Of a stretch of 64,000 bases of DNA, positions 16,654-25,178 are shown in pieces; positions within the stretch are counted from its first letter, which is position 1; each line of letters opens with the position of its first letter. The stretch is taken from positions 1,860,001-1,924,000 of the forward strand of contig CBDCLS010000006.1 in the NCBI GenBank assembly GCA_965218775.1, read 5' to 3'. Position numbers and translations under genes: made by a program. The notes beneath the pieces were generated by a model that had not been told where the DNA came from, made no database searches, and saw nothing but the letters and a program-made list of their open reading frames with translations. The DNA comes from CAUZIZ01 sp965218775. GTDB lineage: Bacteria > Acidobacteriota > UBA6911 > RPQK01 > JAJDTT01.

Positions 16654-18360
16654 ATGTTGTCGTCCAAAACTCTAAGTAGTTTGTTGCGGCCGCTGTGCGG
16701 CCTTCTTGCCATCGCACTTTTCCCGTGTCCCGTTAGTGCGAAGCAAGGTAGAACGCATTCCCCATCTGATCTTGCTGGGAAGGCTTCTGCCGCTCTCTAT
16801 GAAGAACTGAGTTTGCTCAGCGCCAATCCTGCGTACGACTACCCGTTGGCGATTATTGTTCAGGTTGAACCCGATTTCTTCTTGCAAAACAGCAAGTTCA
16901 AACATTCTAACGGTCTGTCCACTAGCATGGCGTTGATCCATTCTTACAACGCCCGACTCACAGCGACTGATGTCAGACAGTTGCTCCTTTCGCCTCTCGT
17001 CGAGTACGTAACCCTCGACGCTCGAATCCGCACTACCGCCAAGGTTGAGAAGGGTCCCAATGTTTTCCTTGATACGATAGGGGTCGGCCGGACTAGTAGT
17101 TTCGATCCCGGTGACAGAGGTACCGTTGTAGCCGTTTTCGATTCGGGCATCGGTCGCCATCCAGGACTTGCTCCAAGCGAAAGAGTTTTGGCAGCCGTGG
17201 ACTTCACGACTGGTGTGCCGATCCTCAAGCCGAGAAACATCGACAAATACGGACACGGTACAGCCGTTGCAGGCCTAATCGGAGGCAGAAGCCACGGAAA
17301 CGGGCAAATGCCCATTGGGGTCGCGCCTGGCGTGAGGTTCGTCGACGTTAAAGTTGTAGGAGAGGATGGCACTGGTTCTACTAGCAACCTAATTAAAGCC
17401 ATCAGTTGGGTGATTGAACACAAAGAGAAGTATGGGATTCAAGTGGCGAATCTGTCGTTAGGGCACCCCGCGTTAGAATCCTACAAAACGGATCCTCTTT
17501 GCAGGGCGGCGAGAAGACTTGTTTCGAAAGGGATTGTTACCTTGGTGTCAGCTGGGAACCTGGGGAAGACACCGAACCATCCCAAAATATGGGGCTCGAT
17601 TACGAGTCCAGGAATTGACCCGTCGGTAATAACAGTGTCTCCAGTTGACACTAACGGGACAGCCACTCATGGCGACGACGTGGCTACCTCGTTTGGATCT
17701 CGAGGCCCTACTTACAAAGACAACCTTTTTAAGCCGGACTTGTCAGCTCCTGGCAAGAACGTCATTACTTTGTTGGAAAAGGGCAGTCAGATCGAAGAGG
17801 AACACCCCGAGATTAAAGTGGGTAAGCAGAGTGCCGCTCTGAATGGGGCTAGCATGGCTACGGCTTACGTCGCCGGGGCCGTGGCCTTGCTTCTTCAGAA
17901 CAACCCATCGCTAACGCCGAACTTGTGTAAGTTTATTCTGTTGCTAACGGCGATTAAGCTTCAGCAGCCATCGATGTTAGAACAGGGAAACGGTTTACTG
18001 AATGTTCCCGATGCACTGAAATTATCTCTTGCGATCGATGTAGAGCAAAGAAGCTTCAGGGGAGCCGGCTCGCTTGGCTGGTCGATAGGTGAGGAGAGAG
18101 TTTGGCCAGGCGTAGCTTTCGCGCTTGGGGACCGAGTGGTTTATCCGGAAACTCTGCACGGCTTTGGAAATCTATCTTGGGGTGACGGGCCGCTTTGGAA
18201 TCACGATATCCTTCGGACGGACGGGATCTTTTGGACGGACGGGATCTTTTGGACGGACGGGATCTTTTGGACGGATGGAATCTTTTGGACGGATGGAATC
18301 TTTTGGACGGATGGAATCTTTTGGACAGACGGTTCATTCGGATCGGACTTCTTCTTTTAG
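16654..18360 (+). CDS. Secreted S8 subtilase with a WTDGIF-repeat C-terminus
   Basis: A 568-residue serine protease from ATG 16654 with a strong GGAGGAG upstream and a signal peptide (SLLRPLCGLLAIALFPCPVSA). The catalytic triad is Asp163 in VAVFDSGIG, His201 in YGHGTAVAG and Ser400 in NGASMATAY; the oxyanion Asn lies in VSAGNLG. Residues 30-140 look like a propeptide. After the protease domain comes a Trp/Gly-rich region and, at the end, six 6-residue repeats (TDGIFW) encoded by 18-bp units, then a final SDFFF. Short W-rich repeat tails of this kind occur on acidobacterial subtilases; the function is unknown, perhaps surface anchoring or binding. Divergent from the pseudokinase regulator and upstream of a c-di-GMP enzyme. 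Confidence 0.85.
   Translation: MLSSKTLSSLLRPLCGLLAIALFPCPVSAKQGRTHSPSDLAGKASAALYEELSLLSANPAYDYPLAIIVQVEPDFFLQNSKFKHSNGLSTSMALIHSYNARLTATDVRQLLLSPLVEYVTLDARIRTTAKVEKGPNVFLDTIGVGRTSSFDPGDRGTVVAVFDSGIGRHPGLAPSERVLAAVDFTTGVPILKPRNIDKYGHGTAVAGLIGGRSHGNGQMPIGVAPGVRFVDVKVVGEDGTGSTSNLIKAISWVIEHKEKYGIQVANLSLGHPALESYKTDPLCRAARRLVSKGIVTLVSAGNLGKTPNHPKIWGSITSPGIDPSVITVSPVDTNGTATHGDDVATSFGSRGPTYKDNLFKPDLSAPGKNVITLLEKGSQIEEEHPEIKVGKQSAALNGASMATAYVAGAVALLLQNNPSLTPNLCKFILLLTAIKLQQPSMLEQGNGLLNVPDALKLSLAIDVEQRSFRGAGSLGWSIGEERVWPGVAFALGDRVVYPETLHGFGNLSWGDGPLWNHDILRTDGIFWTDGIFWTDGIFWTDGIFWTDGIFWTDGIFWTDGSFGSDFFF
18217..18324 (+). repeat. Six tandem 18-bp repeats within the subtilase gene
   Basis: Six head-to-tail 18-bp units encode TDGIFW. 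The first three units (18217-18270) read ACGGACGGGATCTTTTGG; the last three (18271-18324) read ACGGATGGAATCTTTTGG. The block structure suggests expansion by slippage or duplication of two unit types. A seventh, diverged unit follows. Being coding and in frame, this is not a CRISPR array. Confidence 0.9.
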
Positions 18361-18527
18361 AATCCGGTCCTCTCATTTCCTAAAGTTTTTGGACCTGGAT
18401 CAGGGTTGCCAGGAGGTAAATTCTACGATGAATGTTATTTACTGGACGGACTAGCGCATAGTATAGTCGCTCGGAGTCGTCGGTCTTGTATGTTGGAAGT
18501 CAAGGCCGAGTGCCCGGAACGCCAGCT

Positions 18528-20999
18528 ATGTCACGTTTCGTAGACGTAATCCCAGCGAGGGCAAAGTGCTATGTATTGGGCGTTTCAGTGGTCGGTCTGG
18601 GTGTGCTTTTCTACTGTGTCATCGTATCCTTTCTGAACCCGGACCTGAGCTGGCTTTTTCTCGCTTGCATGACGGTGGTTGCCAGCTTTTTCCCCGTGAG
18701 GTTGCCTCTAGCGGACCGAGAAGGCCATTCAGTCAGTGTTACCGTAAGTGACATATTTATCTTTACAGCCATTCTCCTATACTCGCCTGCGGTCGCCGTC
18801 ACAGTTTCCTCTGTTGACGGGTTTTTAGGCAGCTTTGGAGTCCTACGCAAGGGCGAGTTTTACAAGCCCATCTTCAATTTGGCACAGCTGTCTCTTGCGA
18901 CTTTCATTGTGGGACACGTTTTCTACCGATTATCCGGAGCGCTGCCTCCTTTAGATCCGGGCCAAGTCCGTAGCCTTCCCTACCTGTTTATAAACCTCGG
19001 CTTTTGTGCTCTGCTCTACTTTGTTCTGAATTCGAGTGCTATAGCACTTGCACTCTCATTCGTAAGCCACAACAAGGCGCTCGACTTCTGGAAGGGAAAT
19101 CTCTTGTGGGCGTCCCTGACAAACTTTGCGGGGGCCTCCGCCGCTGCCGTCATCTTTCTCAATTTCGAAAGGACGAAGTTCCTGGCTGTTGGGATCGCTA
19201 TTCCCATCATGCTGGTTATCTACTATGCCTACAAGACCAATCTGGACAAGATCAGCCAGGCTAATTCTCATGTTGACGAACTCAATGAGCTTTACCACTC
19301 GACGATATCTGCCCTTGCTATGGCAATCGATGCCAAGGACCGGAGTACGCATGGACATGTTCACCGGGTGCAGGCCCTGGCAGTCGGACTGGCCAAACAT
19401 TGTGGTGTGCAAGGACAGAAGGAACTGGATGCTCTGAGGGCCGCGGCCCTGCTGCACGATATTGGGAAGCTCGCTGTGCCCGAGCACATTCTGAACAAAC
19501 CCTCTCCATTGACCGACTCTGAAATGCGGGAAATGCAGGTTCATCCTGTAATTGGGGCCGATATACTCGACTCGGTCTCCTTTCCTTATCCGGTCGTGCC
19601 CGTGGTCAAGTACCATCACGAACGTTGGGATGGCAGTGGCTATCCGGAGGGTCTCAAGCAAGAAGAGATCCCTCTGGGCGCCCGCATCCTTGCCATTGCA
19701 GACTGCTACGATGCCTTGCGTTCCGACCGTCCCTACCGGCCCCGTTTGAGCCGTAACGAGGCCATCGACTACATCAAGGCTCTCTCCAACAAGGCCTACG
19801 ATCCTGCCCTCGTGAAGGACTTGGTCGCGAACATCGACGAGCTCGAAAGCGAGATCGACAGGACTGCGATACGCTTCCCGCGACGACTCACGAAAGGGAT
19901 CCAGGGCACTCCTGAACCCGCCAGCAAGACGAGCAAGGGAGAACCCGCCGATCACCGGAAGCTTCCCTCCACCGGCTTGGAGGCGGATGCCCTCCTAGAG
20001 ATGTCTCGCAGCATGGGGCGATCTCTCAGTGTCCCCGAGACACTCTCCCAGGTGGCTTCCAAGATCCAGACACTTATTCCCTTCAAGACCTGTTCCATCT
20101 ACCTCTTGAGCGCCGAATACGATCGAGTTCTTTCCTGCCACGCCTCCGGAGACCACGCCGATCTTCTGAAGGGCCACGAGATCAGGATCGGAGATGGCGT
20201 CAGTGGCTGGGTCGCCGCCCAGAATCAGCCTCTTTTCAATGTTGCTGCCGCTCCCGATTTCAAAGATCACGTGTTCCTCAGCTCCCAGTACAAGGGTTGC
20301 CTGGTGTCTCCGCTCGCGATCGAGCAGAATGTGATGGGAGTCATCAGTCTCTACTCTGAGGATGCGGCCCCTTACGATTCAGAGCAGCTCAGCCTGATGG
20401 GAGTCATCTCCCACTACGCCACCGTTGCCATCAGCAACGCCATGATCAACAGGGAGATTCAAGAGGACGCCTACACCGATGAGCTCACCAGCCTACCTAA
20501 CTTCCGCTACTTCAAGACCTTCATCGATGAAGAGCTGGAAAAGGCCTCCCGCATGCACTATCCGGTGACGATCCTGATGATGGACCTGGAGTTCTTCAAG
20601 GACGTCAACGATCGCTTTGGTCACAAGGTGGGGGATTGGGTTCTGGTCGAGTTCGCACATACGGTCAAACACCAGCTTCGGAAGACCGATACCTGTCTGC
20701 GTTACGCCGGCGATGAGTTCATTGCAGTGCTCCCCGGAGTGGATCAGGAGGGGACGCTCCACACCATCCAGCGTATCCAGGACGCGGTGCAGCGCCGCAC
20801 CATCACTGTCGAAGGTGAACAGATAGCCCAGATCGGAGTGAGCATCGGATCGGCTACCTTCCCGGTGGATGGAAGGGATCCCGAGGAGCTGCTGAGCATT
20901 GCCGACCGGGCGATGTACGAGAATAAACTGATACGAACGCGTGGTCGACGTAGTTCCTCAGTCATCCCCTTCTCCAAGTCCCCCAGTAAACTGACCTGA
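18528..20999 (+). CDS. Membrane-bound HD-GYP / GAF / GGDEF c-di-GMP enzyme
   Basis: About 823 residues from ATG 18528; GTG 18510 or TTG 18486 are alternatives since no start has a strong ribosome binding site. Residues 1-240 hold about seven to eight membrane helices that closely resemble those of the histidine kinase at 29789. Next comes an HD-GYP phosphodiesterase domain with HDIGK (near 310) and GSGYPEGL (near 370). A GAF domain follows (about 495-640), then a GGDEF cyclase domain where the signature is AGDEF (727-731) and an RxxD product-inhibition site, RKTD, lies five residues before it. Both making and degrading c-di-GMP are plausible. Follows the subtilase gene at a short distance. 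Confidence 0.85.
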   Translation: MSRFVDVIPARAKCYVLGVSVVGLGVLFYCVIVSFLNPDLSWLFLACMTVVASFFPVRLPLADREGHSVSVTVSDIFIFTAILLYSPAVAVTVSSVDGFLGSFGVLRKGEFYKPIFNLAQLSLATFIVGHVFYRLSGALPPLDPGQVRSLPYLFINLGFCALLYFVLNSSAIALALSFVSHNKALDFWKGNLLWASLTNFAGASAAAVIFLNFERTKFLAVGIAIPIMLVIYYAYKTNLDKISQANSHVDELNELYHSTISALAMAIDAKDRSTHGHVHRVQALAVGLAKHCGVQGQKELDALRAAALLHDIGKLAVPEHILNKPSPLTDSEMREMQVHPVIGADILDSVSFPYPVVPVVKYHHERWDGSGYPEGLKQEEIPLGARILAIADCYDALRSDRPYRPRLSRNEAIDYIKALSNKAYDPALVKDLVANIDELESEIDRTAIRFPRRLTKGIQGTPEPASKTSKGEPADHRKLPSTGLEADALLEMSRSMGRSLSVPETLSQVASKIQTLIPFKTCSIYLLSAEYDRVLSCHASGDHADLLKGHEIRIGDGVSGWVAAQNQPLFNVAAAPDFKDHVFLSSQYKGCLVSPLAIEQNVMGVISLYSEDAAPYDSEQLSLMGVISHYATVAISNAMINREIQEDAYTDELTSLPNFRYFKTFIDEELEKASRMHYPVTILMMDLEFFKDVNDRFGHKVGDWVLVEFAHTVKHQLRKTDTCLRYAGDEFIAVLPGVDQEGTLHTIQRIQDAVQRRTITVEGEQIAQIGVSIGSATFPVDGRDPEELLSIADRAMYENKLIRTRGRRSSSVIPFSKSPSKLT

Positions 21000-21041
21000 G
21001 GCTTCGACGATCGGTCGCAGGTCGCAAGCCGCAGGTTCTGG
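20996..21041. repeat. GCAGG-rich repeat touching the stop codon, copy 1 (copy 2 at 47166)
   Basis: CTGAGGCTTCGACGATCGG followed by GCAGGTCGCAAGCCGCAGGTT starts inside the stop codon of the c-di-GMP enzyme gene. A similar stretch follows the stop codon at 47162-47164. Only these two copies were seen, and they are short, so this is tentative. Confidence 0.45.
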
Positions 21042-21158
21042 TGGCTGTGCTGGACCAGGAGCCCGAAGCACTTCCCGTCTGGGCACGACCGGCGCCGCGA
21101 GCCTCGCCGCCTTCCGACGACCTCTTCTTGTAGCGTTTGGCCTTCGTCTGTATGCTCT

Positions 21159-22514
21159 GTGGCCGTGAGACCACCAACCTTCTCCAGCAACCTGGCTGCC
21201 TGCTGTGTCATCCTTTCAGTAGCCTTTCCTTCCAGCCTGATTGGACGAGATCGAGACGACCGTGAGCGTCCCACACGATTCAATCTTTCTGCCAACGGTA
21301 GCCTGGGCCTGGTATTCTCGTCCTCTCCCTACACACTCCGGTCCCTTGAAATCGGGCTGGGACTCTCAGTCCTGAACTTCGATCGAGACCCGGGTGATAT
21401 CGACTTTGTGCGCCTGGGAGTGCAAGGAGCCGTCGGACTACCAGGACGGACGGAGTTCTTTTTCCGCGTTACCCCACGGCTTCGGAGCGACGCCATCAAT
21501 CTGGACCCTCTCCGATTTCCGGCACCACCGCTGGACCTGATCGTGGACCTGTATCCCAACGAGGCCCTGCGCTCTGAGCCTCACTTCTTGTTGGCTCAGG
21601 AGATCCCCTACAAAACCTATTTCATTCCTCCAGGCGGACATTCAGGTCGAGGCTTGGCAGCGTTTGGTCGGTCTTCCGGGGACACGGTTCTAGGCCTCAA
21701 GTTCAACCTGTTCGACGGGTCTAGATCTGGACTCCCAGCTCTGGGAGTCCAAGCCTACGCAGAGTTGCCTACTGAGGAGCCGACCTTCAACAGTGGCTCT
21801 TGGCGTAGTAAGGCGGGTGTTTCGGGTGAACGGGATTTCGGATTCGATCTTCTCCTCTCACAGGAGGTGTGGGAGGCGGAGTTTCTCTTCAACCTTGGCT
21901 ACAAACGGATCGGGGATCCTGAATCCGGCACTCGGATTCAGTTCGTCAACTCGGGAGCCACCCGTCCCGAGGATTTCTGGGTGGGTTTCGGAGAAGAATC
22001 CAAACTAGATCTGAAGGATGAGATTCGCCTGGTCGGGGGAGCCTCCTTCCCTGCCTTCCATGTACTGAGACACCAGGTCTGGTTTGTGGGAGAGTTTTTC
22101 TACAAACGATTCCTCGGGGGTGGCACGCCGGTCCAGAGTGTGGTGCATCCCTTCGACAGTCTTGCAGGGCTGCAGATCAACCCCAATCCAATCCCGTGGT
22201 TGTCATTCGGTGCAGCCTGGTTGCTGCACTGGAACTCGGCAGGGAAGGGGGGAGAGAGAGTTTCTCCCTTCCTCACCCCGGACGGCCGCGGCGACATCAA
22301 CTTTACCGAGTTGGTGGATCTGGCGACAGCGGCACCCGTGATCGAATTCCTCAAAAACCGTGGTGTGACCCTGGCCAGTGACAGAAGCAAGATCTTCGCT
22401 ACCAACAATCCCGCCTTCGACGACTGGCGGAACATCCCGAGTGGCGCCGCCCCGATCATCTCTCAGGGACACAATGCCGCGATTCTGTTCATTAACTTCC
22501 GTCCCTGGAGGTGA
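21159..22514 (+). CDS. Predicted outer-membrane beta-barrel protein, unknown function
   Basis: A 451-residue protein from GTG 21159 (other in-frame starts are possible). The N-terminus looks like a signal peptide (NLAACCVILSVAFPSSLIG). The remainder is a series of amphipathic strand-like segments ending in an aromatic residue (GLSVLNFD, GRTEFFFRVTPRL, VWFVGEFFYKRFL), and the protein ends AAILFINFRPWR, where alternating hydrophobic residues near the end suit an outer-membrane barrel. No named family is recognised. It is co-directional with the c-di-GMP gene and ends at a convergent repeat element. Confidence 0.55.
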   Translation: MAVRPPTFSSNLAACCVILSVAFPSSLIGRDRDDRERPTRFNLSANGSLGLVFSSSPYTLRSLEIGLGLSVLNFDRDPGDIDFVRLGVQGAVGLPGRTEFFFRVTPRLRSDAINLDPLRFPAPPLDLIVDLYPNEALRSEPHFLLAQEIPYKTYFIPPGGHSGRGLAAFGRSSGDTVLGLKFNLFDGSRSGLPALGVQAYAELPTEEPTFNSGSWRSKAGVSGERDFGFDLLLSQEVWEAEFLFNLGYKRIGDPESGTRIQFVNSGATRPEDFWVGFGEESKLDLKDEIRLVGGASFPAFHVLRHQVWFVGEFFYKRFLGGGTPVQSVVHPFDSLAGLQINPNPIPWLSFGAAWLLHWNSAGKGGERVSPFLTPDGRGDINFTELVDLATAAPVIEFLKNRGVTLASDRSKIFATNNPAFDDWRNIPSGAAPIISQGHNAAILFINFRPWR

Positions 22515-22526
22515 TAGAGCTAGTTA

Positions 22527-22708
22527 AAATCCCAAGATACAAGATACAAATAAATTCCAGACTCTAAGCACCAAATTCCAAAAAGATTCCGAATCGGAGG
22601 CAGCAGACTCTAGAGGGTTCTGGAAGTCGAGGTCACGAAAAGCGGCCGGCCGTTTGGCGCTTGGAATTTGAGATTTGTTTGTATCTTGTTGCTTGTATCT
22701 TGGGATTT
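22527..22708. repeat. AAGATACAAG inverted-repeat element, copy 1
   Basis: The left arm contains AAATCCCAAGATACAAG and ATACAAA; the right arm contains TTTGTTTGTATCTTGT and TGTATCTTGGGATTT, which pair with it. The core is unrelated in sequence to the other copies but has similar length. The element sits between two convergent genes and its right end overlaps the stop codon of the leftward deacetylase gene (22707-22709). Other copies: 43414-43557 and 49807-49988. It could be a bidirectional 3'-end structure or a miniature mobile element. Confidence 0.7.
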
Positions 22709-23674
22709 ACTCGGCTTCTACCTCCATTCTGCGCTCGATCTCCCTTTCCCTCAGCTCCCCATGCTCGGGATCGAACGGCAGACCCCGGGTTGCTGCGACC
22801 CGGTCAATGAAAGAGAGGCCCAGGGGGCCGGCGTACAGCTCTTCGGTCTTGTAGGCAGGGTCGGAGAGGGCTTCAGGGAGCGAAACAAAGCTGTAGCCCT
22901 GTTCCTGCAGCTGTTCGATCAGGTCTTCCAGGAAGGCGCCGGTTGCGATGGCGCAGCGGAGCCAGAGAATGTGAGGGATGTTCCGACCGAAGACCGCTTG
23001 TGACTGTTTCTCGCCGTATTCAACCGCCTTTTTCAACTCGCCAAGGTAGATTTCCTTTAGCCGGTTACGAGGCTCTTCATCATCCTGTACTTCGAGGTAG
23101 ATTCGGTTGAACTTGGAATCGGGCATCTTGATCGTTACCGGAGCGATCTCGTAGCCGCCCCGATAGAGAGATTTGGCAATCCCATTCTTTTTCTTGAGGG
23201 TTTCACCCTGATGCAAATAGGGGAACCGCAGGTATTTGAAGTTGAAGCGCTTGAGCCGGGAGAGCTTTTTGAGAAAGATCTGTCCGTCCTTGACGTGTTC
23301 CAGAAAATCCCTTCTTTCCAGCTGATGCAGGTCGACGTGAGAAAAGGTGTTGTTTCCCACCGTGTGATCGCGCTCGATCCAGTCTTCCAGGACGACAAAG
23401 GTGGAAGGATCCTTTTCGATCCGCTCCTCGACCACGAAGCCAGCGGCTTTAATCTCATACCTGGCCATCGTGCGAAGGATCATGTTGCTGATTTCGCGAG
23501 GTCGCCAGAAACCCACCGGGCCAAGTCCGGGCAGGTCATCAAAGGTCAGCACGATCTTCCTGGCGCCTCGGCATGGATCGCGTTCGGAATCGACGACACA
23601 ATCAGCAAGGCCAGGGCTGCCAGAAGCCACCAACCCGAGCAAGAACGTAGGATCCGGTTCCGTCTGTCTTTCAA
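22707..23674 (-). CDS. Polysaccharide deacetylase (NodB-like), frameshifted after the signal peptide
   Basis: The main frame (from about 23640 down) has NodB-type motifs: TFDDLPG (catalytic base region), a SHVDLHQL metal-binding segment and RFPYLHQGE. Later, LWLRCAIATGAFLEDL is where relatives often have a His-containing motif. The real start is probably TTG 23672-23674, since GGAGGAAC precedes it and it opens a clear signal peptide (SGWWLLAALALLIVSSIPNAIHA). That leader is one base out of frame with the enzyme; a missing base near 23556-23562 (AGGAAGATC) explains it. Without a correction the exported form could not be made. Likely role: removal of acyl groups from an envelope or extracellular polysaccharide. 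Confidence 0.7.
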
Positions 23675-23696
23675 GTCAGTTCCTCCGGCGCAGCCG

Positions 23697-23970
23697 GGAG
23701 CCTGTCCGAGTAATGGTCCGGATTGCGTTACAGGCGCCGTTAGTCCAGATGCGAGGCAGGGCGACGAAGGCGATGCTCGGCCATCTTCGAGGAGCCAGAA
23801 CAAAGCAGATGGGCTGACGCCGCCTGTAACCCGAAGGGAGAATGGGGGTTGCGGCCGATCTCTGCGTTCGTCGTTGTCGAAGATGGCCAAGCATCGTCTT
23901 CCTCCTCCTGCCTTGATCTCGCCTCGCAAGCCCCATTCTCGCAACCCGGACCATTACTCGGACAGGCTCC
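23697..23970. repeat. Long palindromic element, copy C (274 bp)
   Basis: Terminal arms of 31 bp (23697-23727 and 23940-23970) are complementary except at one position. The inner part is also imperfectly palindromic: GCGATGCTCGGCCATCTTCG on the left half matches the reverse complement of the right half. The core is clearly related to elements at 40690-40966 and 51362-51633. The right arm meets the TAG stop (23970-23972) of the leftward quinone oxidoreductase gene and the left arm ends just before the deacetylase ribosome binding site. Short frames that cross it look like chance frames. Confidence 0.85.
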
Positions 23971-24938
23971 TAGGGGAGCAAGAGTACCTTGCCGGTAGTC
24001 CGGCGACCCTGGAGCTCCTGATGAGCTTGCTGTGCTTCGGCGAGCCGAAAAGTGTGGCCGATCCTCACGTCGAGCTCGCCGTCTGAGTGCCAGGTGAAGA
24101 GGTCGGTGGCCCGATTTGAGAGCTCTTCTCGAGTCAAGGAGTAATCGGCGAGGGTAGGCCGGGTCAGAAACAAGGAACCCTTTTGATTGAGGATCTGCGG
24201 ATCGAATGAGGAGACGGGACCGCTGGACTGTCCGAAAAGCACCAGATAGCCCCTGGGCTTCAGACAACCCAGGCTTTTTTCGAAGGTTTCCTGACCTACC
24301 GAATCATAGACGACCTCCACGCCCCTACCCTCCGTCAGGCTCCGGACCTCCGCCTCGAAGTCCGCTTCCGTATAGAGAACGATCTCGTCGGCGCCCGCTC
24401 CTCGGGCCAGCTCCGCTTTGGCCTCGGTCGAAACCGTTCCGATGACCCGTGCGCCCAGCCGTTTGGCGATTTGTACCAGCATCAGTCCTACGCCGCCAGC
24501 GGCTGCATGAACCAATGCCGTGGTGCCGGGACGCAGGGGATAGCTGTCGCAAGCGAGATAATGTGCCGTCAAACCTTGCACCATCAAGGCGGCGGCTGTC
24601 CGATGATCCATCGCCGCTGGTATCGAAATCAGCTTGGAGGAGTCCACTACCGATTTTTCCGCGTAGGAACCCAGCGTCAAACAGTAGGCAACCCGGTCCC
24701 CGACCTGTACATCCTCGACTTCGGATCCGACCGCCTCGACAATGCCGGCCGCCTCAACCCCTGGTGAGAAGGGCAGCGGAGCTGGATACAGTCCCTCTCG
24801 ATGGTAGGTATCGATGTAGTTTACTCCGATGGCCTCGATTTGAATCAGAGCCTGCCCGGTACCTGCTGTTGGGACGGGACACTCTTCGTACTTGAGGACT
24901 TCCGGACCGCCGACTTCATGGACGCGAATGGCTTTCAT
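23970..24938 (-). CDS. Zinc-independent quinone oxidoreductase (NADPH:quinone reductase, MDR superfamily)
   Basis: A 322-residue protein from ATG 24936-24938 with a GAGGT upstream. Residues 1-130 form the GroES-like domain (MKAIRVHEVGGPEVLKYEE, GVNYIDTYHREGLYP, FSPGVEAAG). Residues 131-280 form the Rossmann domain with the NADPH-binding AAAGGVGLMLVQIAKRLGA. No structural or catalytic zinc cysteines are present, as expected for the QOR group. Typically it reduces quinones or enones with NADPH. Its stop codon overlaps the palindromic element at 23697-23970. A divergent secreted-protein gene lies about 240 bases upstream. Confidence 0.9.
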   Translation of the reverse strand: MKAIRVHEVGGPEVLKYEECPVPTAGTGQALIQIEAIGVNYIDTYHREGLYPAPLPFSPGVEAAGIVEAVGSEVEDVQVGDRVAYCLTLGSYAEKSVVDSSKLISIPAAMDHRTAAALMVQGLTAHYLACDSYPLRPGTTALVHAAAGGVGLMLVQIAKRLGARVIGTVSTEAKAELARGAGADEIVLYTEADFEAEVRSLTEGRGVEVVYDSVGQETFEKSLGCLKPRGYLVLFGQSSGPVSSFDPQILNQKGSLFLTRPTLADYSLTREELSNRATDLFTWHSDGELDVRIGHTFRLAEAQQAHQELQGRRTTGKVLLLP

Positions 24939-25178
24939 AAGTGATACCTCGTTAGACCTTGAAAATTCTAATGTTCGGGATCGAGGTTTGTCCAATTCGG
25001 ACGCCCCATCCCTGGCGGCTGCCGGGTGCCCAGCTTGCTGTTCATCACAGCGATCCGAGGCGAAAGCAGCTCAGCTGGGACAGAATGTGAGCGCATCGTC
25101 ATCACGAACCTGCTGGTCGATCCTTGCCAGCATCGTTGAAAGTGTTATCATAGCAGCAGACTCGGAGGGTGATAGATC

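Noticed and set aside
18217..18324. Tandem repeats that could be mistaken for a CRISPR array
   Set aside because: The 18-bp units are contiguous, in frame and encode a repeated peptide, with no spacers or cas genes.
23697..23970. Open frames across the palindromic elements as small proteins
   Set aside because: They are on either strand of a palindrome, share the repeat sequence and lack ribosome binding sites; the covarying arms argue for structure rather than coding.
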